DNA from: RUG11272 sp045226335
GTDB taxonomy: Bacteria; Bacillota; Clostridia; Christensenellales; Aristaeellaceae
NCBI GenBank assembly: GCA_045226335.1
Contig: JBGVCH010000093.1
Span: 1-30,543, forward strand
Direction: 5' to 3'
DNA length: 30,543 nucleotides
Below, piece after piece: positions 15,703 to 23,985 of the stretch. The position numbers were made by a program, and so were the translations under genes. Under the pieces are notes generated by a model. That model ran no database searches. It had not been told where the DNA came from and saw only the letters and a program-made list of their open reading frames with translations. Each line of letters opens with the position of its first letter. Position 1 is the first letter of the stretch.

Positions 15703-17010
15703 GTATGAAGCCCGGGCCAGGGAGGTCGCGCCAAAGATTCGCACGTCCCCGATGGCCAGCAGCACGTCGCCGGCCTGGAGCCCTGCCAGATCCGCCGCGG
15801 AGCCTTCGGTCATGCCGGTGATCATCAGGCCTTCCCGCATGTTGTAGAACGCCGCGATCTCCGGGTCCACATAAGCGCCCTTGACGCCGGGATCCCAGGC
15901 CTCGGCCAGCTTCCGCTCCTGCTCGGTGAGCGGCGTGACGGCCCGGGGCTGGTAATCCTTCGGAACGCCCTTTCCGAAGGCGAACCAATGGAGCTCGTCG
16001 TCCGGAATCCGCACGGTCTGCCCGCTCTCGGTGTGATAGGCTGTGATGGCCACCATGCAGCCGGCGAAGTAGTAGTCGCCCATCTCCATGGTCATCTGCC
16101 GCACGTTGTCCTTGCCAATGGTGTCGCGCTCCTCGGACCAGGTGAAGGCCGTCAGCTCATCGGAGACGGTGATCTTGTCGCTGAGGCTGCCCAGCAGGAA
16201 GCGCTCACCGTAGGTGCTGTACAGACGGAGGCTGAAGTCGAAGGCGTCGATCTTCTCGCCCGCTTTGTTCTGCAGGGAGATGCTGATCCTGCCGCCGCTC
16301 TTGCTGTTGGCTGTGACCTGGCCCTTGGTGATGACGATGGGATCCGGGTTCTCCGGAACGACGCCCCGGATGTTCCTGGCCTTCGACGAGAAGAGGAGCG
16401 CCTGGAATTCGGCAGAACAGATGCCGTCTTGGGCCATGTCGTTCTTTTTCTGGAAGTTCTTGATCAGGCCGGTGAACTGGTTGTTGAGCTTATTGCTGCT
16501 CCCGCCGCCCTCATAGCCCAGCGCATTGAGCCTGGCCTTGATCTTCGGGACCATGGGGTCTTCCTGGTTGAGCTCGATCAGGTGGTACTGGGAGGGATCC
16601 GGCGCGCCCGGCAGCGTGTCCGGGTCTACCAACCCGCTGACGGTCAGGACGGGAAACGCAGCCTCGTTTGTCACTTTGATGACCGTGCCCTCAGGGATGT
16701 CGGCGGCCGACGTTCTTGTGATGGCTTTCTTGGCGATGACCAGGTCAATGTCATCCGCCAGGATCCAGCCGCTCTTCTCCGTGGCGATGATGGTCACCCT
16801 GTACCATCCCTGCCCCTCGGACAGGAGCTCTTCCTCGATGCGGACCTGGGTGCCCAGATCCACCGTTCCGTCCACCACGCCCTTCTCAGAGGCACTCATG
16901 TAAACCTTGGTTTCGGCGTTGACGTACCCGATCTGCACCTCCTCCGCCAGGATCGGCATGGCAGTGAGCAGCAGACACAGGATCAGGGTCAGTGCTGTCA
17001 GCTTTTTCAT
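15604..17010 (-). CDS. Secreted SH3 / peptidoglycan-binding / PDZ protein (array gene 6)
   Basis: This 468-residue exported protein has a signal peptide (MKKLTALTLILCLLLTAMPILA) less similar to the others. It continues with a bacterial SH3-like domain (about 24-95), a PG_binding_1-like helical unit (about 155-205, KIKARLNALGY then IKNFQKKNDMAQDG), an Ig-like strand region (about 225-340) and a C-terminal PDZ domain (about 385-460, EGSAADLAGLQAGDVLLAIGD). It has no protease catalytic domain. The domains point to a protein held on peptidoglycan that binds other envelope proteins through PDZ. The start at 17010 follows AAGGAGGT by 6 bases, the best ribosome site in the array. GC content is high, like the housekeeping genes and unlike most of its neighbours. 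Its 3' end has been duplicated in front of array gene 8. Confidence 0.85.
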   Translation of the reverse strand: MKKLTALTLILCLLLTAMPILAEEVQIGYVNAETKVYMSASEKGVVDGTVDLGTQVRIEEELLSEGQGWYRVTIIATEKSGWILADDIDLVIAKKAITRTSAADIPEGTVIKVTNEAAFPVLTVSGLVDPDTLPGAPDPSQYHLIELNQEDPMVPKIKARLNALGYEGGGSSNKLNNQFTGLIKNFQKKNDMAQDGICSAEFQALLFSSKARNIRGVVPENPDPIVITKGQVTANSKSGGRISISLQNKAGEKIDAFDFSLRLYSTYGERFLLGSLSDKITVSDELTAFTWSEERDTIGKDNVRQMTMEMGDYYFAGCMVAITAYHTESGQTVRIPDDELHWFAFGKGVPKDYQPRAVTPLTEQERKLAEAWDPGVKGAYVDPEIAAFYNMREGLMITGMTEGSAADLAGLQAGDVLLAIGDVRIFGATSLARASYNVDEGETVTVLFYRNGAVWQTQMTRPSDAMSL

Positions 17011-17035
17011 GGGATGACCTCCTTTTTTCTTGGTC

Positions 17036-17041
17036 ATTATA
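17036..17041 (-). promoter_or_regulatory. Possible internal promoter -10 for the PDZ gene
   Basis: A perfect TATAAT is found on the minus strand 26 bases before the start, in an AT-rich tract. No good -35 is found at 16-18 bases, so activity is uncertain. Confidence 0.35.
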
Positions 17042-17133
17042 TTGCTTTTGTTTCGCTTTTAATGGCTTAATTCCTTCTGATATTCTCTTCCCAATTATGT
17101 CAGTCCATTGCGAGGGCATAACAGAACCAGCAT

Positions 17134-18231
17134 TCACTCCCACTTCAGGCCGTGATTTGACACAACCGGCAGCACCGTAAAGGGCACGCGCACATCCGGT
17201 GCACCACCGGTTCCGTAATCACACAGGTACACCCAGCAGCTGCCATCCTGATCAACGGATATGCCCGGACTGTAGTCATGATGATAGGAACAGTCCCGGA
17301 CGTCAAGACCGATCAGATTCAGTTCCGAATCGACAGTCAAGCGCCACACAAAATAGATCTGACGGGAGTTTGCCACCGCACTGCCGTATGCCACCAGGGT
17401 TCCGTCGTTCTGTTCCACAAGTTGACGGGATCTGATGATCAGTCTGTCGCCGGACAGTTTCTTCGTCGAAACGGTCTCACCATCCACGTTGATCACCGAT
17501 ATGGCCACAGGGCCGTAATTCCCATCATTTCTGCACCGAACAACCGCCGTCAGCCCTTCGGCCAATGGCACGTGCGTTACCAGCCCCCCGTGCGGGATTC
17601 GGATCCGCTGAATCACTTCTCCGTCTGTCACGCGGACATAAGCTTCGTTTATATGGTCATGGCTGAAGAGCACACATGACCAGTCCGTTTCGCTCCGCAT
17701 GGTGATGGACTGAATGTTATTGCAGGCATCTTCGCCCAGATTCCCGTGCCAAAGCTCCTGACCGGCAAAATCATACAGCATTGCTTCGCCTGACTCAAAG
17801 CCAATCATAAAGCCATATTCACCGAACGCACCTCGAACCCCGGCGCCATGCCATTCCCGTATCTTTCTCAGGCTGTTACCATCCCATACCTGATACACAA
17901 GATAGTCCCACTTCCTGTCGATAGGGAGTTCGGCATCCGACATCAGGATCCCGCATGTTCCATCCGGCAGGCCGGTGATGTCATACCCTCCGCGCAGCGC
18001 GGGATAATCACCGAAAAGCAACTGACCAAACTCTTCTCCATTCCTCTTCCAGATAATGCTGATATACTCTCTCTGAATGATGATGTTATCACCGTCATGC
18101 GAAAAGTGTGCCAGCACATAATACCGATCATCAACGGCATACTGTTCCCATTCGGCAGCTTGCGCCACGGAGAAAAGGAGCGGGCATGCAAGGCACAGCA
18201 TCATCACCCAAACCAGTACCAGCTGTTTCAT
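17134..18231 (-). CDS. Secreted protein, probable beta-propeller (array gene 5)
   Basis: This 365-residue exported protein has an array-type signal peptide (MKQLVLVWVMMLCLACPLLFSVAQA, likely cut before AEW). The mature part consists almost wholly of short beta-strands with repeated patterns such as ITGLPDGTCGIL, LAEGLTAVVRC, QNDGTLVAYGS and SVDQDGSCWVYL, spaced about 45-55 residues apart. This is what a WD40-like or TolB-like propeller would show. No catalytic motif is recognised and the family is unknown to me. The signal-peptide DNA shares an exact 22-base block with array gene 7 (18191-18212 and 15517-15538), and the upstream leader matches that of array gene 1. A neighbouring lipoprotein (array gene 4) has a similar DxxYYxL opening, so the two may be distantly related. 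Confidence 0.7.
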   Translation of the reverse strand: MKQLVLVWVMMLCLACPLLFSVAQAAEWEQYAVDDRYYVLAHFSHDGDNIIIQREYISIIWKRNGEEFGQLLFGDYPALRGGYDITGLPDGTCGILMSDAELPIDRKWDYLVYQVWDGNSLRKIREWHGAGVRGAFGEYGFMIGFESGEAMLYDFAGQELWHGNLGEDACNNIQSITMRSETDWSCVLFSHDHINEAYVRVTDGEVIQRIRIPHGGLVTHVPLAEGLTAVVRCRNDGNYGPVAISVINVDGETVSTKKLSGDRLIIRSRQLVEQNDGTLVAYGSAVANSRQIYFVWRLTVDSELNLIGLDVRDCSYHHDYSPGISVDQDGSCWVYLCDYGTGGAPDVRVPFTVLPVVSNHGLKWE

Positions 18232-18300
18232 GGTCATTTCCCCTTCCGCATTGCGATCGCGTCAAGGTCATTCTGTCAGCCGTTTTTTTCCGGCAAACCA
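18229..18300 (-). repeat. Type II leader, copy 2
   Basis: These 72 bases upstream of and including the start codon of array gene 5 match 23789-23860 with about ten differences by eye. The match covers the ribosome site (AAGGGGAAATGACC), the GACGCGAT block and the TGACAGAATGAC block. Upstream of that the two regions diverge. Confidence 0.85.
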
Positions 18301-18326
18301 AAGTGCACCGGTTCATGCCCGCCTTT

Positions 18327-18809
18327 TCAGTCTGTCGGGCTGACGTAGAAGGTACCCCAAAGCGCCGGGTTGTTGCGATACGCCTCATCGTAACGGGATA
18401 TGATGTAGTCCGGCTCCTTCAGACTGCCATTCCTCTCCCAGGCTCCGTCACGATACTCATAGCAGCAGATCCCGATATCGGACGATTGGATCCAAATGTT
18501 GTATGAATCCCGCTCCCAGCAGATGCCCCAAAAGTCCATCGACCTTGCGGGGCTGAATTGCGCGACTTCCTTCCCAGTCTCCGTCAGATAAACCGTCACG
18601 ATGATCATTCTGTCTTTCACCGTCTGAAGCGCATAGTATTTGCGGTCATAACTGTATGTCTTTTCATCAGTGTAGGAGCCCCAGAATTGACGGCTTCCGG
18701 TTTCCGCTTCCCCGGCTTTGCCCGCGCCCCTGACAGAGATCATCGAGCAAGAGCTGCAGGTCATCAACAGGATGGCCATCATCATACCAACCACAATCAG
18801 GCGTTTCAT
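18327..18809 (-). CDS. Small exported protein or lipoprotein, unrecognised family (array gene 4)
   Basis: This 160-residue product starts with MKRLIVVGMMMAILLMTCSSCSM. The cysteines after the hydrophobic core suggest a lipoprotein, though neither Cys sits in an ideal lipobox. The mature domain (about 45-145) has the run YYALQ..KDRMIIVTVYL followed by a FWGICWERDSYNIWIQSSDIG block and CYEY. I recall this pattern from hypothetical proteins of Bacillota, but no function is known to me. The start at 18809 is chosen because GGAGGAGG precedes it by 7 bases; the ATG two codons earlier would touch the ribosome site. It lies 52 bases after array gene 3 and is probably cotranscribed. Confidence 0.72.
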   Translation of the reverse strand: MKRLIVVGMMMAILLMTCSSCSMISVRGAGKAGEAETGSRQFWGSYTDEKTYSYDRKYYALQTVKDRMIIVTVYLTETGKEVAQFSPARSMDFWGICWERDSYNIWIQSSDIGICCYEYRDGAWERNGSLKEPDYIISRYDEAYRNNPALWGTFYVSPTD

Positions 18810-18861
18810 TGTCATTCCTCCTCCCATGCGCAGTCCCGCTGTGTTCAATGTGCGTTGTCAT

Positions 18862-19476
18862 TCAATCATCTGCCTCGTTATCCTTCCAACGAAGTGACTC
18901 CAAGATACCATCAAAACACATCGTAAACAGCTCCATACATGAGCTCCAGCCCATGATATAGCAACCGTGGCCGTAGTCCACATAGACTTCCTTGAAATAA
19001 GCGATCATCTCTCCACCGAATTCGTCAGTGAGTGTCATCGTATAAGTGACAGACAAAGCCTGACGGCCATCCAGGAAGACTAACCCTGCTTCCTCCAGTT
19101 CATATCTGGCAGCGGCCCATCCGTTCTGAAGGAAGCCTCCTCTGGTGTAGTTCATGACCCAGTTGGCCCAGAACGGCACATTGCTGTCCTTCATGGCCGC
19201 TGTTCCAATGAACTGCGCCGACCATCTGATGATGATTTCCTCAACCCCTGTATCAGCGGATTCTATTCCGTACGGCAGGCACTCAAAGACACTCGTATTG
19301 TGCGCTTTCTCCTGGGTGTTGTAATACCACTTGCGGTTGACTTGAATTGTAAAGTCACCCAGGTCAACAAGACGCAGGTCGTCTTTTCTCACTCCCGCGA
19401 ATTGGTCTGTCGCCGCAGACGCTGTCCCGCTTATCGCCAGGCACAGCGTCATCACCCAAACCATCAGGCGTTTCAC
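18862..19476 (-). CDS. Small secreted protein, unrecognised family (array gene 3)
   Basis: This 204-residue exported protein has signal peptide MKRLMVWVMTLCLAISGTASA. The start is GTG at 19476, aligned with the ATG of the sister genes and preceded at 7 bases by GGAGG; a second GTG two codons upstream is less well placed. The mature part begins with LGDFTIQVNRKWYYN and ends in GILESLRWKDNE, with a beta-rich middle. That arrangement resembles the small alpha/beta exported domains of the PsbP/DUF1795 kind and the two similar units in array gene 2. The similarity is by eye only. No catalytic residues can be named. Confidence 0.72.
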   Translation of the reverse strand: MKRLMVWVMTLCLAISGTASAATDQFAGVRKDDLRLVDLGDFTIQVNRKWYYNTQEKAHNTSVFECLPYGIESADTGVEEIIIRWSAQFIGTAAMKDSNVPFWANWVMNYTRGGFLQNGWAAARYELEEAGLVFLDGRQALSVTYTMTLTDEFGGEMIAYFKEVYVDYGHGCYIMGWSSCMELFTMCFDGILESLRWKDNEADD

Positions 19477-19537
19477 GGTCACTCCTCCTCTCGCGAACCA
19501 GTGCCTCCTCCTTCGTCAGCCAACGCCGCGCCTCCCG

Positions 19538-21568
19538 TCACCGCTCCGCTGCCGGTGTTCCGCCGACAAAGCCCATGGGCATCCAGTCCTCTTCCGATTC
19601 ACCGTCTTCCATGAGGAAGGCGCAGGCGTCGCCCTGGGCCATCAGCGGCCAGAGGTCGGCCAGCTGGTCCCAGAAGGGAGTTTCAATGAGCAGGTATGAG
19701 CGCGCCATACAGTCAAGATCACTCAGGTCGCAGACAGCCGCGTAGAACAGCATGGTGGTGGCCAGCACACCGGGGGCGTCGCCGTCCAACGCCATGACCG
19801 CGATGAGGTTGACCCGCGCGTCCTCGCCCTCCCCATCGAGGTAAAGCATGACCAGGATGGCGTCATGGATGACATACGCGTGGCGGGGATCATCGCTGGC
19901 CGTGTAACTGCCGATATCCATCAGTGTGTAATCGTCCGGGAGGAAGGCTTCCCGCAGCCGCGCCAGGCGTACGTCGATCTCGGCCATCGTGGGGCCGTTT
20001 TTCATCTCGTAGAGGGACTCGCCCTCCGGGAAGGTGATCTCCTCCAGCAGCGGCGGCACGGTCTCCGGCGTCAGGACCACCCGGTCGTAGACCAGGGCTG
20101 AGCCCTCCGGCGACAGATGCTGCGCCGCGATCCGCAGGGTGCCGGCCTCCGTGACGACCTCCTCGGCGGTCGGTTTGGCGACGGACACCGGTTCTCCGCT
20201 CATCGCCAGGGCACACAGGGAGGCCAGGCGCAGGCCCTCCGCGTCCAGGCCGTCATACGCCACCACGCGGACTTCCCGGATGGCGGCCTCCTCCGAGGAG
20301 GAAGCCAGGCTGACCCGCACGCCGCCGATCAACGCGTCCACGGGGAAGCCCACCGTGACCCATTCACCGCCGGAGCAGGTCGGCGTACACCAGGCCAGGT
20401 TCAGATCCGGCGCCAGGATGGCAAGGTTGGCCTTGAGTTCCGGCAGCGTCGCCGCGGGCTCAACGGCGGCCTCCGCGGGAAGGGCGGAACCCGCCGGCTC
20501 CCCGGCAACCGCTTCGACAGACTCCGGGTCGGTCAAATGCATGGCTTCCAGGAAGCGCCGGCCGCTGTCCCCGTCGTCCGCCGTCACGTACCAGACCCCG
20601 CGCGCGCCCGCATACACGCGCACCAGAATTTTCGGGCCGAGCTCGTCAAAGATCGTGGCGTCCGTGGCCCAGAAATCCAGCTGGAGCATGTCCGGCGCAG
20701 GATGGGACAGCACGGGATCGTTGATCTGATCGGTGTCGTATGGCTTGATCGCCTTCTGCCCGACGGCCAGCATCGTTTCAAGCTGCTCCTCCTCCGGCGC
20801 GTCGATCGCAAGGGTCACGGGGAACCACTCCGCCTGGACCTTCGCCCAATCCGCCGTGAAGGCGCCGGCAATGGTGAAGCTGTCCGTTTCCGCCACCGTC
20901 GGCTCCCGGGGGAAGGTGACGGACAGGCCGAAGAAATCCACGGTGGTCTCCGCTTCCAGTTCCGCACGGATCTCCGCCAGTTCCTCGTCGTCCACAAACC
21001 GGAGCGCGTCCAGCACTTTCTGCGCGTGGTCGCAGGGCCCGATCACCAGGGTGGTGGCATGGGTGCCGGTGAGCATGGCTTTGAGGTGATAGACGGCGCC
21101 GGGCGTGTCGGGATAAGTAAAAGTCCCCTCCAGCCAGAGCCAGTCCCGGTCCGTAAAGCCGTGCGGCGCCGCCGACTGCAGCTCCGCGCCCATCTGGCCG
21201 GGCATCATCATGGCGTAGGCAAAGAGCGCGTTGACACGGACAATGTCCTCCGTCGCGTCGGGGATCTCCGCCATGACATCCTCCCGGATGTCCTCGATCC
21301 ACGGCGCAATGTCCGCGCTGCGCAGCTGAAACTCCACCCCGTCCTCAACACAGTATCCCGCCAGCTGGCGGCTCCCCGTAAACATGTTGGGGGCATCCGC
21401 GTCAGCGACCACCGTCGGCGCGCCCGGCAGGGCAAACGCCACATGGTCATAGACGCCGCTGACATTGGCCATGGCCATCGAGACATCATAGGTCGCGGTT
21501 TCGTCTGCCAGACCGCAGAGCGGCACCAGGCACAGGATTGTCAGGCAAACCAGCATCAGGCGTTTCAT
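19538..21568 (-). CDS. Large secreted protein with two similar domains (array gene 2)
   Basis: This 676-residue exported protein has the array signal peptide (MKRLMLVCLTILCLVPLCGLA). Residues about 38-200 and 208-360 look like two copies of one domain: each opens with a (A/V)(A/T)F(A/P)..P.V strand and ends with a LDALRFVDDE or FLEAMHLTDPE helix. An Ala/Pro/Glu linker (about 365-385) leads to a C-terminal region (about 390-670) with an acidic surface and no recognised family. Array gene 3 may be a single-domain relative. The start at 21568 has a ribosome site in a duplicated 13-base element (21578-21590 and 21595-21607). Like the PDZ gene it is GC-rich, unlike its two neighbours. No enzyme motif was found. 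Confidence 0.75.
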   Translation of the reverse strand: MKRLMLVCLTILCLVPLCGLADETATYDVSMAMANVSGVYDHVAFALPGAPTVVADADAPNMFTGSRQLAGYCVEDGVEFQLRSADIAPWIEDIREDVMAEIPDATEDIVRVNALFAYAMMMPGQMGAELQSAAPHGFTDRDWLWLEGTFTYPDTPGAVYHLKAMLTGTHATTLVIGPCDHAQKVLDALRFVDDEELAEIRAELEAETTVDFFGLSVTFPREPTVAETDSFTIAGAFTADWAKVQAEWFPVTLAIDAPEEEQLETMLAVGQKAIKPYDTDQINDPVLSHPAPDMLQLDFWATDATIFDELGPKILVRVYAGARGVWYVTADDGDSGRRFLEAMHLTDPESVEAVAGEPAGSALPAEAAVEPAATLPELKANLAILAPDLNLAWCTPTCSGGEWVTVGFPVDALIGGVRVSLASSSEEAAIREVRVVAYDGLDAEGLRLASLCALAMSGEPVSVAKPTAEEVVTEAGTLRIAAQHLSPEGSALVYDRVVLTPETVPPLLEEITFPEGESLYEMKNGPTMAEIDVRLARLREAFLPDDYTLMDIGSYTASDDPRHAYVIHDAILVMLYLDGEGEDARVNLIAVMALDGDAPGVLATTMLFYAAVCDLSDLDCMARSYLLIETPFWDQLADLWPLMAQGDACAFLMEDGESEEDWMPMGFVGGTPAAER

Positions 21569-21577
21569 AACACAATC

Positions 21578-21607
21578 ATCTCCTTCGTTTGCAAATCTCC
21601 TTCATTT
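21578..21607 (-). repeat. Tandem ribosome-site element upstream of array gene 2
   Basis: A 13-base element (atctccttcRttt on the + strand) occurs at 21578-21590 and 21595-21607, 17 bases apart. Each copy contains AAGGAGAT on the minus strand. Only the copy nearer the start codon is placed to act as the ribosome site. Confidence 0.7.
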
Positions 21608-21661
21608 GAGGCTTGACGTTTATATGCAGCCTTATAACAATTCACGTTGTTCATCCGGCAA

Positions 21662-23791
21662 TCAGTTTGTCGAGGCTTCCGGATACTTGTAAGTCAATCC
21701 GTGATCGATACAGTATTGCATGGCATAACTGTTTGGTGATACGACTAAAACAAGACTGCCACAATCACCAAAAGCAGCATGGCCAATTCTGGTTACACTG
21801 TCAGGGATTGTAAGGCTTGTCAAGCTGCTACAGGATTGGAAAGCGTCGTTTTCGATGCGAGTGACATGATCCGGAATTGATACATCTGTCAGGCTGATGC
21901 AGTGCTTAAAAGCTCCTGTATCAATCATGGTGACACGATCCGGGATCGTAATGCTTGCCAAATGATCACAGTCAGCAAAAGCATAACATGGAATACATGA
22001 AATACTGTCGGATAGCCTAATATTCACCAGGTTGTCGCAGTCATAAAAGGCCCATCCCTCTATCGTTGCAATACTGTCCGGAATCGTAATGCTCGTCAAG
22101 CCATCGCAGCTGTAGAAAGCTCCACTGAGAATGGTATGCACACTGTCAGGAATGATGATGCGCGACAGGTTGTCACAGTTGCAAAATGCTAACTCACCAA
22201 TACTGGCGACATCATGCGGTATTTCATATTCTGCAGATATAAAAGCACATGGATAACAGACGAGCCGTTGATCCGGTTTGCTGAAAAGAACACCGTTGAT
22301 TGTTGTGAAGACAGGGTTTCCCGAAGAGACCGCAATCGATTTCAGATTTGTACAGGAAGTGAATGGATTATTGACAATCGTGGTCACAGTGTCCGGTATG
22401 ATGATGCTTGTCAGCGCACTGCATTCTTCAAATGCTCTGGAACCGATTTCTGTCAAGTTGCCCGAAAGTGTAACACTTGTCAAACCACTGCATTGATAGA
22501 AGGCTAAATATGCGATACTGACTACGCTGTCCGGGATCACAATGCTTGTGAGGCTGCTGCAGTTGGAGAAAGCAGCGCTGCCGATGCTGGATATATTCCC
22601 CTCGAACAAAATGCTTCTTATGCTGCTGCAGCCTGAAAAAGCACCGTCAGGAATACTGCCCACACCTTCCGGAATTACGATGCTTGTCAGCTTTGTACAC
22701 CCTTGGAAAGCGTCTCTGCCGATGCCAGTCACACCATCAGGAATCGTAACATCAGCCAGACTGTGGCAAGCATAGAAAACACCATCGCCAATGCTTGTCA
22801 CACTGTCCGGTATCGTAATGCTTGATAAGTTTTCGCAGAAGCTAAACAGGTAATTTCCCAGGTTGGTCACTTTGTTCGGGATTTGAATGCTTGTCAGACT
22901 GCTGCAATAACTAAAAGCAGACTCACCAATGTATGATACACCGTCAGGAATTGAAATACTAACCAGATTATCACAGTTTGAGAAAGCGCTTTTTTCAATG
23001 CGGCTGACACTGTCCGGGATTGTGATGTTCGTCAAGTTATCACAGTCGTTGAAAGCGTGTTCGCCGATGCTTGTAATGCCTTGTGGGATTACATAAAGGA
23101 CCGACGGGGAGCCACTCGGATAGAAAACCATCTGCTGTTCTTGCTTGTTGACCAGAGCACCGTCGATTACCTTGTATACGGGATTGTTTGGAGAAACGGT
23201 GATTGTATTGAGTTTTCTGCATGATAAGAATGGGTTGACCCCAATGCAGGTTACACTATCCGGAATCGTAATGCTTTCCAACTGACCGCAGTAAGAAAAA
23301 GCAGAGTTCCCGATGCTTGCTAAACCATCTGATAACTCGACACTCTGAAGGCCAGAACAACCATAGAAAGCACAATTCCCAATGGCGATTACATTGGCAG
23401 GGATTCTAATGTCCATCAGACAATCGCAATGGCTGAAGGCACTATCCCCGATGCAGGCCAGGCTGTCCGGAAGCGAGACAATTGTAAGCTTTGAACAATC
23501 ATAGAACGCAAATTCACCAATAGAAGTTACGCCATCCGCAATGACAACGCCTGTAATACTCAATCCCCACGGCGCGGTTGGTTCATCAGAAGGTGACAAG
23601 ATTGGAGATGAACTAACAATCAAACCATAATCGTACATTTCTCCGGTTCCGCTGATTGTCAGCAAACCATTGTCATCCAGAGTCCAGTTAAGCTCGGGGC
23701 CGCAATCTCCTGTTGATGCAGCCACAGTGATTAACGGCAGCAATAGCACCAGGCACAGGATCATCAGGCCAACCATCATCAGCCGTTTCAT
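21662..23791 (-). CDS. Large secreted BspA-type leucine-rich-repeat protein (array gene 1, first)
   Basis: This 709-residue exported protein has signal peptide MKRLMMVGLMILCLVLLLPLITVAA. The standard BspA opening follows (GDCGPELNWTLDDNG, then GTGEMYDYG). I count 23 LRR units with the pattern ITIPDSVT.IG..AF..C, interrupted twice by NPV...I.G.L inserts, and a closing SYAMQYCIDHGLTYKY cap. Family members act as surface adhesins. No anchoring motif is visible, so attachment to the cell is unexplained. The coding DNA is clearly more AT-rich than the rest of the window, and its repeats share DNA-level words, which favours slippage and repeat-number change. The start at 23791 is the second ATG, placed after GGGG. 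It is the first gene behind the array promoter and is preceded by a long leader. Confidence 0.92.
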   Translation of the reverse strand: MKRLMMVGLMILCLVLLLPLITVAASTGDCGPELNWTLDDNGLLTISGTGEMYDYGLIVSSSPILSPSDEPTAPWGLSITGVVIADGVTSIGEFAFYDCSKLTIVSLPDSLACIGDSAFSHCDCLMDIRIPANVIAIGNCAFYGCSGLQSVELSDGLASIGNSAFSYCGQLESITIPDSVTCIGVNPFLSCRKLNTITVSPNNPVYKVIDGALVNKQEQQMVFYPSGSPSVLYVIPQGITSIGEHAFNDCDNLTNITIPDSVSRIEKSAFSNCDNLVSISIPDGVSYIGESAFSYCSSLTSIQIPNKVTNLGNYLFSFCENLSSITIPDSVTSIGDGVFYACHSLADVTIPDGVTGIGRDAFQGCTKLTSIVIPEGVGSIPDGAFSGCSSIRSILFEGNISSIGSAAFSNCSSLTSIVIPDSVVSIAYLAFYQCSGLTSVTLSGNLTEIGSRAFEECSALTSIIIPDTVTTIVNNPFTSCTNLKSIAVSSGNPVFTTINGVLFSKPDQRLVCYPCAFISAEYEIPHDVASIGELAFCNCDNLSRIIIPDSVHTILSGAFYSCDGLTSITIPDSIATIEGWAFYDCDNLVNIRLSDSISCIPCYAFADCDHLASITIPDRVTMIDTGAFKHCISLTDVSIPDHVTRIENDAFQSCSSLTSLTIPDSVTRIGHAAFGDCGSLVLVVSPNSYAMQYCIDHGLTYKYPEASTN

Positions 23792-23860
23792 GGTCATTTC
23801 CCCTTTCGCATTGCAATCGCGTCAAAGTCATTCTGTCAACCGATTCTTTACGGCGAGCCA
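23789..23860 (-). repeat. Type II leader, copy 1
   Basis: The counterpart of 18229-18300, in front of array gene 1. It includes the ribosome site and start codon and extends about 70 bases upstream before similarity fades. Confidence 0.85.
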
Positions 23861-23896
23861 TTTCTTATTGGTTCACCTCTTTTGTATATTTGCCGT

Positions 23897-23928
23897 AAAA
23901 CACAAAAGAAACGGTCCAGGGCGTTTCT
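23897..23928 (-). promoter_or_regulatory. Attenuator-like hairpin in the array leader
   Basis: On the minus strand, AGAAACG (23922-23928) pairs over 7 bp with CGTTTCT (23907-23913) around an 8-base loop. TTTTGTGTTTT follows directly. It lies inside the predicted 5' UTR, about 50-80 bases after transcription start and 105 bases before the first start codon, so it may prematurely stop array transcripts. Confidence 0.55.
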
Positions 23929-23985
23929 CTCTTTGTTTGTCTCCGGCACGGTTCTCGCCTTTGTTCAAAGCATATCTCAGGCGGA

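Noticed and set aside
21662..23791. Regularly spaced DNA repeats that could suggest a CRISPR-like or tandem array
   Set aside because: The spacing is about 69 bases (23 codons), the units are imperfect and all lie in one continuous open frame encoding LRR units.
23700..23852. Short leader-peptide frame overlapping the type II leader (begins ARRKESVDRM), similar in front of gene 5
   Set aside because: Most differences between the two copies change the amino acid in this frame, so there is no sign of selection on a peptide. The similarity is explained by DNA-level conservation of the leader and signal peptide.
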